Shown here: positions 1 to 5,524 of the stretch, one piece after another
Numbering within the stretch: position 1 is the first letter of the stretch
Layout of the letters: each line of letters starts with the position of its first letter
NCBI GenBank assembly: GCA_964513565.1
Contig: CAZENE010000064.1
Coordinates: forward strand, 1 to 10,227
Source: Delta-02 sp964513565
GTDB taxonomy: Bacteria > Desulfobacterota > Syntrophorhabdia > Syntrophorhabdales > Syntrophorhabdaceae
Direction: 5' to 3'
Length of the DNA: 10,227 nt
Translations under genes and position numbers: made by a program
Notes under the pieces: generated by a model
The model's database searches: none
What the model was told of the DNA's origin: nothing
Seen by the model: the letters and a program-made list of their open reading frames with translations, nothing else

Positions 1-78
1 TTTTGTGGTAAAACAATCTTAACCGGAAGACCATGGCTCTTCAACTATTGAGCTTATGGTTGTAAACGCTTTTCTTGA

Positions 79-231
79 CTAGTACAATTTATCGATACGT
101 TCCTTTGCATACACAAAAAGATCCAAACAGTCGGGACAAAGCTTGGCGTTTCCATGATGACCACGGCAGTAGATCTCGATCATGGCGCGAATAGTTTTTA
201 TTTCTCGTTCCAAACGCTTCTGTCTTTCCAT
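79..231 (-). pseudogene. YgbA-family (nitrous oxide-stimulated promoter family) fragment
   Basis: A 50-codon frame starts at ATG 231 and ends at TAG 79. It begins MERQKRLEREIKTIRAMIEI and continues with YCRGHHG, LCPDC (Cys32 and Cys35) and YAKERIDK. This arrangement (basic helix, IxxYC, HHG, CxxC, YAxxRLDK) is what I know from the N-terminal half of the YgbA/NO-stimulated family, whose members run to roughly 100-115 aa. The second half, with further cysteines and a CPxHCY motif, is missing. The frame stops just after the expected DK, and the +1 frame gives K-C and a few more plausible residues before another stop. There is no convincing Shine-Dalgarno; a GTG five codons upstream is an alternative start. 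The role of the family is not established; E. coli YgbA is linked to nitrosative stress. I am fairly sure of the family and of the truncation within this window. Confidence 0.6.
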
Positions 232-317
232 GTTGTCACCAGCCACTGCAAATACGGCAGTTCACGGTATGCTATCGTTCGCTATGACCGATTGACCAAG
301 CGATTAATGCGTCGTCT

Positions 318-536
318 CTATTGGTGCTTCCCGGCTTCGCTCTCGATATCAACTATATATTTCTGGCTTCCGTCAGGGTAGGGAGGGTAGCATAGTCGCC
401 CACGCCATATATTTCCTTTATCATCCCTAAAATAATCCTCCCGTATGCAGTCAAACCCGATACAGGCAGCAACGTACTCCATTACCTCTTTATAGCATTC
501 ATCGCGATCTGACATTTGGGGTGGTATTACTACCAT
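318..536 (-). CDS. small hypothetical protein, 72 aa
   Basis: Not recognised. The product is soluble and mixed-charge: an N-terminal helix around DECYKEVMEYVAACIGFDC, then a likely beta hairpin around DDKGNIWRGRLCY and a C-terminal YIVDIESEAGKHQ. It has three cysteines and no membrane segment or signal peptide. The amino-acid texture looks like a real protein. The translation start is puzzling: a perfect AAAGGAGG site lies about 27 bases before the ATG, at good spacing instead for an in-frame ATA six codons upstream. An internal ATG (residue 8) is another option. It lies 86 bp upstream of the YgbA-like fragment on the same strand, so they could once have shared a transcript. Reality is moderately likely; function is unknown. 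Confidence 0.45.
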   Translation of the reverse strand: MVVIPPQMSDRDECYKEVMEYVAACIGFDCIREDYFRDDKGNIWRGRLCYPPYPDGSQKYIVDIESEAGKHQ

Positions 537-652
537 TATACTCTGATATTTTATTTCGTATCCTCCTTTCTAATTGTCTTTGGTGATAATATAGCATAGA
601 AGGGCAAGAGTCGATATCCTGTTACAAAAGACCATAGTTTCACAGAAGTAGA

Positions 653-844
653 ATGATCGAACGGATTGTATGCGATTGCAAAAACCTTCCCATGACTAAT
701 GATACATCAGTAGTGACCGGTAAAAACTATAAAAAATCAATGTTCCTCAAGGGGGAACAGATCATGAACAGAATACAAACCACTTCGCAACTGTTAAAGC
801 CCTGTCCGGGATATCCGTTCGAAAAGCCACGGATTGCTGCATGA
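653..844 (+). CDS. doubtful small ORF, 63 aa
   Basis: An open plus-strand frame in an otherwise gene-poor stretch (540-990). The full 63-aa version has no ribosome site. An internal ATG (residue 38) is preceded by AAGGGGGAACAGATC, a better site, which would give a 26-aa peptide starting MNRIQTTSQLLKPCPGYP. No family is recognised, and composition does not separate it from chance. It is recorded because it is the only open frame with a ribosome site between 540 and 990. Confidence 0.15.
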   Translation: MIERIVCDCKNLPMTNDTSVVTGKNYKKSMFLKGEQIMNRIQTTSQLLKPCPGYPFEKPRIAA

Positions 845-936
845 GCAACCGGTACGTGAAAAGGTTTATTGGAACATGTCCATGAAAATGAGACCTTTTA
901 TAAGTATTTAATGTAGCTCACCTCGCTTTTAAATGA

Positions 937-968
937 GGGTTCATAAAACCACATTTATGTGGTAACCC
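937..968. other. strong hairpin downstream of the mob module
   Basis: ACCACAT (948-954) and ATGTGGT (957-963) are perfect inverted repeats with a two-base centre. They are flanked by GGGTT (937-941) and AACCC (964-968), which pair outside a six-base bulge. There is no T-run on either side, so this is not a standard intrinsic terminator. A second, weaker dyad (GGTTTA near 972 and TAAACC near 990) follows at once. It sits about 30-60 bp beyond the last minus-strand ORF of the mobilisation module and could be its 3' processing structure or part of a transfer or recombination site. The structure is seen; the function is a guess. Confidence 0.45.
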
Positions 969-996
969 AGGGGTTTAGTTATCGTCCCTTAAACCG

Positions 997-1122
997 TTAA
1001 GGATGTTTTTCATAGCGGCAACAAGCCTTTCTCGCGTGCGTTAATCCTGTCGTTTGTCCTTCCATAATGTTCCTTATTTCGATCATCTTCTCCGAAATCT
1101 CTTCCAAAAAATCTTTTTCCAT
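997..1122 (-). CDS. small hypothetical protein at end of mob operon, 41 aa
   Basis: ATG at 1122 lies nine bases after the relaxase stop and has a purine-rich ribosome site, AGGGGGAAATC, directly before it. The product begins MEKDFLEEISEKMIEIRNIM, a charged amphipathic helix, followed by a basic, cysteine-containing tail (HARKACCRYEKHP). No family is recognised. Close spacing, a good ribosome site and helical N-terminus argue for a real last gene of the operon. The small size and abrupt tail leave room for a truncated remnant. Confidence 0.45.
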   Translation of the reverse strand: MEKDFLEEISEKMIEIRNIMEGQTTGLTHARKACCRYEKHP

Positions 1123-1131
1123 GATTTCCCC

Positions 1132-2289
1132 CTAGCGGTCCCGTCCGGGGGCGCCGCCGTATCCGGTGTGCTGTGTGTTTTTCTGCTCGTGTGTCTGTTT
1201 CGCCTTCGCTAATTCTGCCGTTTTCTCCACGATGGCGGCACTCTTTTTCTGGCCGGTCTGGAGCTTCTCAGGAAGTCTTTCATGATTTTTATGGTCCTTC
1301 CGCGCAGGTATTTCCAGGGCCCTGTCCAGATCGTTGATCCGCTCTGTTATACCCACTTTTTGTGATTCCGCACGCTGATAATCACGCCGATAATTCTGAA
1401 CGATCTCTGCCATGTCCTTATGGATTTCCGCCCTTTCGATGTCGCGTATTTTTTGTTTTTGGGCGGCCTTGAACTTCTTCTGGTGGACCCTCGGTCGGGT
1501 ATTAATGTATGTTTTTTTTAAAATGGTAAAACCAAATGTATTCGTCAAAATCTCGCCCAGGGCGTCGTCAAAACCGTAGTGTTCCCGCTCACCGTCGGGG
1601 TCCGCGGGACAACTCCGCAAGCACATGACGCCGTGTATTTTTGTTTGCATCCAACGAACCGAGTCCTTGCTTTTTTCGCCAATCGGGCGTTCCCGAAAAA
1701 TAAAATGTATGTGCCGATTATCTTCTCCCCTGATCGCCCCTCTGAGCGCCCGGGCATGGGGTGTAAGACGCATCTGCCCGGTTATAGGATCGCGTTCTTT
1801 TTCGTCCATAGCGGCCCGGTTCTTTGCTGAAATGCCCCCACGATGAACCGAAAAACAGTATTCGTGGTTACCGTACAGAACAAGCCGGGCGATGTCGTGG
1901 GCGAGCTCGGGAATGTGCTCGGGCGAGATGCTGTTAGGGACCGGCATTTTGACGGAATAACCCGTCCGGCTGTCCCAACGAACCGCCCTTTCTTCCTTCT
2001 CAATGCCCACGAATCTGCGGGTGATCCGGGACCGGTCGCCAACAGAAAATGGCATGCCGTAAACCTCGCAAAAGTCCTCACCGAGTGATGGCAAATTGCA
2101 TCCGGCGCCGATCGTTTCGCCGCGACGGTTGATGTAAGAGACGTTGTCTGATGCCCTGGTGGCCCCGATCATTTTGCCCGTTTTTTCCATTTTGCCCGTA
2201 TGGGGATTACGGATTGTTTCGGGTTTCGGACGGCCCCCGAGGCTATCAATTTTGCACCAACAAACCCATTCGTTAAACGATCCGGACAT
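1132..2289 (-). CDS. MobA/MobL-like relaxase (HUH endonuclease), 385 aa
   Basis: Probable DNA relaxase, which would nick an origin of transfer and stay covalently bound through a tyrosine. The HUH-type motif is in EDNRHIHFIFRERP (His193, His195), with a further upstream histidine in SVHRGG (His149). This spacing matches the metal site of MobA/MobL (MOBQ-like) relaxases, where the canonical form is close to NPHAHI. The N-terminal segment RASDNVSYINRRG (Tyr52) fits the region of the catalytic tyrosine. From about residue 265 to the end the protein is basic and helical, probably DNA-binding or coiled coil. The start is well supported: GAGGAGG lies eight to nine bases upstream, and the start overlaps the stop of the preceding gene as TGATG, which suggests translational coupling. 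At 385 aa it is short next to relaxases with helicase or primase domains. Sequence identity to known members looks low, so another HUH nuclease is possible. No transfer pore genes are seen. Confidence 0.6.
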   Translation of the reverse strand: MSGSFNEWVCWCKIDSLGGRPKPETIRNPHTGKMEKTGKMIGATRASDNVSYINRRGETIGAGCNLPSLGEDFCEVYGMPFSVGDRSRITRRFVGIEKEERAVRWDSRTGYSVKMPVPNSISPEHIPELAHDIARLVLYGNHEYCFSVHRGGISAKNRAAMDEKERDPITGQMRLTPHARALRGAIRGEDNRHIHFIFRERPIGEKSKDSVRWMQTKIHGVMCLRSCPADPDGEREHYGFDDALGEILTNTFGFTILKKTYINTRPRVHQKKFKAAQKQKIRDIERAEIHKDMAEIVQNYRRDYQRAESQKVGITERINDLDRALEIPARKDHKNHERLPEKLQTGQKKSAAIVEKTAELAKAKQTHEQKNTQHTGYGGAPGRDR

Positions 2290-2816
2290 CAGTTATTACC
2301 TCCTCGATAAATTGGATGATGACCATTGACTTGGATGATTCTTGCAACCGGTTGTTTGTTGATATCGATGCTAAAAGATGATGTCGGTTGACCCTCTTTT
2401 GACCGTTTTGACAGATGAAAAACGATGAGATTCGATGAGCCGAGATAGTCGAGACGAAGAGGAGACGAGTCGCACAATGAACGGAACCGGGGACCGAGGG
2501 CTCCCCGCTTGGGAGGGGCAGGTGGGGGGAGGGCGCAATCACGGCGGTGGCCTACGACATCGACGAGACACACAGTGCCAGAATCGGGTATTACGGTACG
2601 ATAAAAACCCGCGAGATTGGACTTCATGCTCCAAGATGGGAGGGACCCCAATTGCTTTGTCTGCCCGGCTTCATGATCGAACAATGCGAAATTAGGCCTT
2701 CCGTTTTTTTTGTTGTTTTCACCGCTCACAATTGTCGCGATGAAAACACCCTTAACAGTTTTGACATCAACGATTGTTAACGCTAAGTCATCACACCTGA
2801 ACAATGTCTTTTTCAT
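2289..2816 (-). CDS. hypothetical protein upstream of relaxase, 175 aa
   Basis: Not recognised. The N-terminal 90 residues (MKKTLFRCDDLALTIVDVKT to VVGHRR) read like a compact soluble beta-rich domain. The next stretch, from ALPPPAPPKRGALG, is translated from a GC-rich repeat-like block and looks inserted. The tail (FSIDINKQPVARIIQVNGHH) again looks protein-like. The stop codon overlaps the relaxase ATG (TGATG), so translation of this frame would couple to the relaxase. The annotated ATG lacks a ribosome site. About 40 bases upstream, ATG TCA GTC is preceded by TGAGGATCTG but is one base out of frame with an uninterrupted extension (IKNDSPRIDDL). The true N-terminus may therefore have been cut off by a single-base change. 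Function unknown; an accessory relaxosome role is only suggested by position. Confidence 0.5.
   Translation of the reverse strand: MKKTLFRCDDLALTIVDVKTVKGVFIATIVSGENNKKNGRPNFALFDHEAGQTKQLGSLPSWSMKSNLAGFYRTVIPDSGTVCLVDVVGHRRDCALPPPAPPKRGALGPRFRSLCDSSPLRLDYLGSSNLIVFHLSKRSKEGQPTSSFSIDINKQPVARIIQVNGHHPIYRGGNN
2482..2537. repeat. GC-rich REP-like block inside the 175-aa gene
   Basis: The plus strand reads GGCTCCCCGCTTGGGAGGGG, followed by CAGGTGGGGGGAGGG. CTCCC (2500-2504) and GGGAG (2510-2514) form a small dyad. Such G-rich CTCCC/GGGAG...GGTGGGGGAGGG strings resemble interspersed GC-rich repeats I know from many Desulfobacterota genomes. The block is much richer in G than its neighbours and keeps the surrounding frame open, encoding a proline-rich peptide on the minus strand. 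The minus strand also contains TGCGCCCTCCCC (2526-2537). Only one copy is in the window, so its repeat nature is inferred. Confidence 0.35.
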
Positions 2817-2933
2817 CAGATCATCAATGCGGGGCGAATCGTTTTTAATAGACTGACATCAGATCCTCAATTCAGGCCCCGGGCGGTTCTGTCATTTCGC
2901 TCAACACCGTTTTCATCGCATGCGACACTGTTT

Positions 2934-3299
2934 TTAACACCGTTCTCTCTCGACTTGTTCGGCCCATTCGATTGCCCAATCCAATTCCTTTTTCAACGCT
3001 TTCATCGCCCCCAGGCAGTCCTTGTTTTTGACCAGATCGACGATGATCTGGCGTCTCTCATTAATGTCCTTATTGTCTTGGACCGTTGCCTTGTTGCGGT
3101 AATCCTCGATGGCGAAAAGGCCCTTTCGGACGATGATTGCAATGGCGCTTATTGTGTCGGCCTCGAGGAGTTCCTGGTGGCGTCTGTACCTTGCAAGGAT
3201 CTCCGCTTCGGCCTCGCGATACTTGGCTTTTTGCGACTGGTTGATGCGGTTTAGTTCCGCTATCAGGTTTGCTTTTTTATCGGATCGAGTCGTCATCAT
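2934..3299 (-). CDS. charged helical protein of mob operon, 121 aa
   Basis: Start chosen at ATG 3299 (MMTTRSDKKANLIAELNRIN): it lies seven bases after the stop of the upstream gene and has AGAGGCGA before it, whereas the longer frame overlaps that gene. The protein is almost all helix and highly charged, with coiled-coil character over about residues 12-60 (KAKYREAEAEILARYRRHQ), a short hydrophobic helix (SAIAIIVRKGLFAI) and a C-terminal helix (DWAIEWAEQVERERC). No family is assigned. Size, charge and position fit a relaxosome accessory protein of the MobC/TraD-like kind, but I see no ribbon-helix-helix signature. Oddity: the +1 frame at the 3' end stays open (ERTVLKTVSHAMKTVLSEMT), so the C-terminus may also be shifted. 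Confidence 0.6.
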   Translation of the reverse strand: MMTTRSDKKANLIAELNRINQSQKAKYREAEAEILARYRRHQELLEADTISAIAIIVRKGLFAIEDYRNKATVQDNKDINERRQIIVDLVKNKDCLGAMKALKKELDWAIEWAEQVERERC

Positions 3300-3306
3300 T
3301 CGCCTC

Positions 3307-3651
3307 TTAGATACCGTCGATATCGGGTGCATTCTTCGGGGTCGGTTTCTTCTTCCGGGTCGCCGCTGAGGACTTTTTAGCGCATCTTGCGACGAGCTCA
3401 TCACGCCTTTTAATCGTGTAATCGATTAATTTGTTCAGTGCCTCGACGGGCTGTCGCGCGATTAATTCAGCGATGTCTTTGAGCGCGAAAACGGGTTCGC
3501 CCTCCATCTCTGCGTCGGGGGGGAACAGGAAACGGCCAGCAGCGTAAATGCGAGTCTCGTGGTCGCGTTTGTCTGCCTCAATGAGGGAGGCGAGCTGGGC
3601 TTTGAGCGCCTCTTTACGGCCGGTTTTTTTGGTGGTTGGTTTGGTCATCAT
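3307..3651 (-). CDS. small basic protein, first clear gene of mob operon, 114 aa
   Basis: Not recognised. It starts with tandem ATG ATG after a textbook GGAGG (four bases before the first, seven before the second ATG). The N-terminus is basic (KPTTKKTGRKEALKAQ), followed by a helix (LASLIEADKRDHETRIYAAGRFL), a central FALKDIAELIARQPVEALNKLIDYTIKRRDEL helical segment, and a lysine-rich tail (KKSSAATRKKKPTPKNAP). The basic ends suggest DNA binding. The stop lies seven bases before the next gene, so the two are surely co-transcribed; both begin ATGATGAC. An accessory role for the relaxase is inferred from context alone. Confidence 0.6.
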   Translation of the reverse strand: MMTKPTTKKTGRKEALKAQLASLIEADKRDHETRIYAAGRFLFPPDAEMEGEPVFALKDIAELIARQPVEALNKLIDYTIKRRDELVARCAKKSSAATRKKKPTPKNAPDIDGI

Positions 3652-3687
3652 CTATCCTCCTGGGTATTATTTGACGCCGTTAGAGGG

Positions 3688-3876
3688 TTACGTCATTTTC
3701 AATGCATGCTCAGGGGTGGGGGTCATAGTCACGATAACGAGGGACGGAGACAGGTCGATCTGGTAGCCGTAAGCAAGGCAGTGTGGGCCGGTGGGGTCAT
3801 GAGGTCCTCCGGGTTTTTGGGGGCTATTGGCCTTAATGTATTTCTGAATACCAATGGCGCGGGCAGGATCGTGCAC
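3688..3876 (-). CDS. possible small protein at head of mob operon, 62 aa
   Basis: A GTG-started frame, MHDPARAIGIQKYIKANSPQ through DPTGPHCLAYGYQIDLSPSL to EHALKMT. It ends 36 bp before the ribosome site and start of the 114-aa gene on the same strand. No ribosome site precedes the GTG, and a stop lies nine codons upstream with no better start between. The residue mix is plausible for protein but no family is recognised. It could instead be the untranslated leader of the operon. Confidence 0.25.
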   Translation of the reverse strand: MHDPARAIGIQKYIKANSPQKPGGPHDPTGPHCLAYGYQIDLSPSLVIVTMTPTPEHALKMT

Positions 3877-4001
3877 GGTGTCAATCGAACAGAAGGGATC
3901 TCACCGGTTTTGAATTTGCGGTATAATAAGAGTCCCAGAAGTTCGATAAATTGTTGACGTAGATCTTTCCACTTGTCGTTATCCTCGTTCGCGTGCTATT
4001 A

Positions 4002-4059
4002 CATTGTTATGCATGCAATGCTACAACATTGCACAAAATGTACATAAATGCAATACATT
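4002..4059. promoter_or_regulatory. probable operator cluster between mob operon and CI-like repressor
   Basis: GCAATG (4015-4020) and CATTGC (4027-4032) form a perfect dyad with a six-base spacer. CATTG (4002-4006) forms a second dyad with CAATG (4016-4020). A further TGCAAT lies at 4049-4054, and ATGTACAT (4038-4045) is palindromic. Repeated TGCAAT/ATTGCA half-sites in AT-rich DNA just before a phage-type repressor gene are the usual layout of autoregulatory operators. The region lies between the minus-strand mob genes and the plus-strand repressor, so one set of sites could control both directions. The repeats are seen; binding is inferred. Confidence 0.6.
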
Positions 4060-4060
4060 A

Positions 4061-4088
4061 TTTACTTTAAATGAAGTTTGTTTATAAT
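4061..4088 (+). promoter_or_regulatory. sigma-70 promoter for the repressor
   Basis: TATAAT at 4083-4088 is a consensus -10 box. TTTACT at 4061-4066 is a four-of-six -35 match with a 16-base spacer. It lies immediately downstream of the operator cluster and about 62 bases before the repressor GTG. Just after it, GGAGGAAATAGGAATG would start a two-codon frame (ATG CCG TGA). Confidence 0.6.
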
Positions 4089-4150
4089 TGTGGAGGAAAT
4101 AGGAATGCCGTGAACCACACGATATATCCAATAATGGACTATAGAAGGTA

Positions 4151-4874
4151 GTGATTGACCAGGTAATCGACAGAATGAAATATGTTCTGGGCGTAGAGCA
4201 TGACGTACAGCTGGCCCGGGCACTGGGTGTCGCACAGAATGTAATCAGCGGATGGAAAAGAAGAAGTAGCGTGCCCTGGCAAACCCTCCTTAAACTACAC
4301 GATGAATATGGTGTTTGCCTGAACTGGCTGGTTTTGGGGCAGCCGTCTCTTGATTATGCTTATCAATACCCACCGATCGAAACCAAGGCAATTCCGTATC
4401 GAGGGGCGGAGGGTCTCGAAGAGATCATGTGGAAATGGGGCCTCAATATGGCGATTAGTCCCGGTTGGGACCATTCCGGTACCAACTGTCGTGCGTCGCG
4501 AGAGCGCCGTGGTGCCATGTCGCCTACCCATGATTACCGTGCCCATGCCAGCAATGGATGATGCCATGTCGCCTACGGTTAAACCAGGTGATCTCTGCAC
4601 GGTGGCATTAATTGCCTCGTGCCTAACTCGCAATCCTGACTATGATTATACACTGCATCACAATAAGCTCATATGCATGATTTACGGCACTTTCCACGAC
4701 GGTGGAGAACTCTTCATTCGACGGATGCGCAAGGGGGCGAAAAAAGGAGATTTTGACATCATTCCCGACAACCCAATATGGAAAACATATCCATTCATTG
4801 AGGACGGGATTCAGGGACAGTTTCATCTGGTCGGGGAAGTCCGCGCCATTCTGACCATTATCCCGACGGCATGA
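4151..4874 (+). CDS. CI-type phage repressor, HTH plus S24-like domain, frameshifted
   Basis: The first part (frame of GTG 4151) carries a phage CI repressor helix-turn-helix: DVQLARALGVAQNVISGWKR (about residues 18-37), then VPWQTLLKLHDEYGVCLNWL. The second part, one base out of frame, reads RLVPVGTIPVP, VPMPAMDDAMSPTVKPGD and ELFIRRMRKGAKKGDFDIIP, the LexA/CI S24 peptidase fold. Neither frame alone gives a whole repressor. Removing one G from GGGG at 4437-4440 joins them into about 240 aa, the normal size. In the family the catalytic serine lies just before the methionine (SMxP) and the lysine in VKRL. Here they are Ala (DAMSP) and Arg (FIRRM), so self-cleavage should be lost. GTG is used as start with GAAGG just before it. 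The likely target is the operator cluster upstream and perhaps the divergent mob operon. Confidence 0.75.
4513..4576 (+). repeat. 15-bp direct repeat within the repressor gene
   Basis: TGCCATGTCGCCTAC occurs exactly at 4513-4527 and 4562-4576, 49 bases apart. The second copy encodes the AMSPT of the degenerate catalytic site. The first copy encodes the same AMSPT in the other (pre-shift) frame. A spacing of 49 is one more than a multiple of three. Confidence 0.8.
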
Positions 4875-5259
4875 GGTATGAGTAACATACTTGAACTACT
4901 TGGTAATCGGCGCCAACGGTGATGGACAATTTAAACGCCAGGAATGTTATTCTGACGAGATGGCGAAACGGTTGATGATGAACACGTGAAGGACCGCCTT
5001 TTTTTTTCATATCAGATTTGTTCCAGCTATCATTGTAAACTTTAAGTTTTTATCCCAGTCCAGAAGAACTTGTCGGCCGAAAAAGATCTCATTTACATGA
5101 CTGGCGTGAAGCCTATTGAGCTGCTTCGCATCCGTCAGTTTCTGATACCCACTTCATTTCCCAGCGCGTATACGGCATTCATTATGTCTCCCCGTCTTCT
5201 CCGTTCAGGAAATCGGCCACTTTTCTTTTGGACATCGATAATGGGTTCGGCCTGTTGGC
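4875..5259. other. gene-poor debris between repressor and IS end
   Basis: No convincing gene. Plus-strand peptides of 14 aa (from 4878) and 17 aa (from 4922) follow the repressor. A T9 run at 4999-5007 has no clear stem before it. On the minus strand, short fragments such as MSKRKVADFLNGEDGET then a TAATGAATG stop/start and MNAVYALGNEVGIRN look like worn coding tails but match nothing I know. Confidence 0.4.
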
Positions 5260-5315
5260 TGTGACAACCTAAAAATGACCCACTGTGATCACGCAAAAAT
5301 GTCTCCACTTTGATG
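5260..5315. mobile_element. solo IS21-like end with two repeats
   Basis: The plus strand starts TGTGACAACCT and then carries two related 20-mers: AAAAATGACCCACTGTGATC (5271-5290) and AAAAATGTCTCCACTTTGAT (5295-5314), 24 bases apart. Terminal TGT..ACA-type tips followed by several copies of an AAAATGACCCACT-type repeat are characteristic of IS21-family ends, where the transposase binds. No istA or istB is in the window, so this is an isolated end, either a relic or the edge of a deletion. Confidence 0.5.
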
Positions 5316-5324
5316 TTTGAATTA

Positions 5325-5514
5325 GAGGCCTTCACGTCTCAGCAAGGCACTGAGCTGACCCGGCTGAGTGCATAATTCCGCTTCTTTGACAATACGGGAT
5401 TTATATGCCGCCGTGAATTTACACCGTCCTGCTTTTTCTGCCACCTCCGGATCGGGGACGGCTTCTATTCCTTGCTCTTCCGCTTTTGGCTGACATTGAA
5501 TCCTTGTCTTCCAT
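5325..5514 (-). pseudogene. IS3-type transposase orfA remnant
   Basis: The minus strand encodes AVPDPEVAEKAGRCKFTAAY, then KSRIVKEAELCTQPGQLSAL and LRREGL, the familiar N-terminal helix-turn-helix region of IS3-family OrfA proteins (normally VPDPEV...RRFTAEYKLRIL...ALLRREGLYSS). It stops at TAA where the family has Tyr-Ser-Ser; the +1 frame then gives SNSNIK. ATG at 5514 would give MEDKDSMSAK in another frame. Removing one A from the AAAA complementary to 5484-5487 gives MSAKAEEQGIEAVPDPEV, so the gene carries a one-base frame break as well as the 3' loss. It begins 10 bp after the restored dctM stop and runs into the IS21-like end. Neither the IS termini nor orfB are present. Confidence 0.7.
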
Positions 5515-5524
5515 ATTAACAGCG

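Noticed and set aside
3559..3957. 132-aa plus-strand frame opposite the mob genes
   Set aside because: Antisense to the well-supported 114-aa gene, no ribosome site, and unnatural composition; a shadow frame.
4002..4059. CRISPR-like or iteron array in the repeated TGCAAT region
   Set aside because: Units are six bases, irregularly spaced and in both orientations, and no replication gene is nearby; operators fit better.
4981..5007. Possible terminator after the repressor (T9 run)
   Set aside because: Only GGCG/CGCC with a very long loop could pair; no proper stem adjoins the T run.
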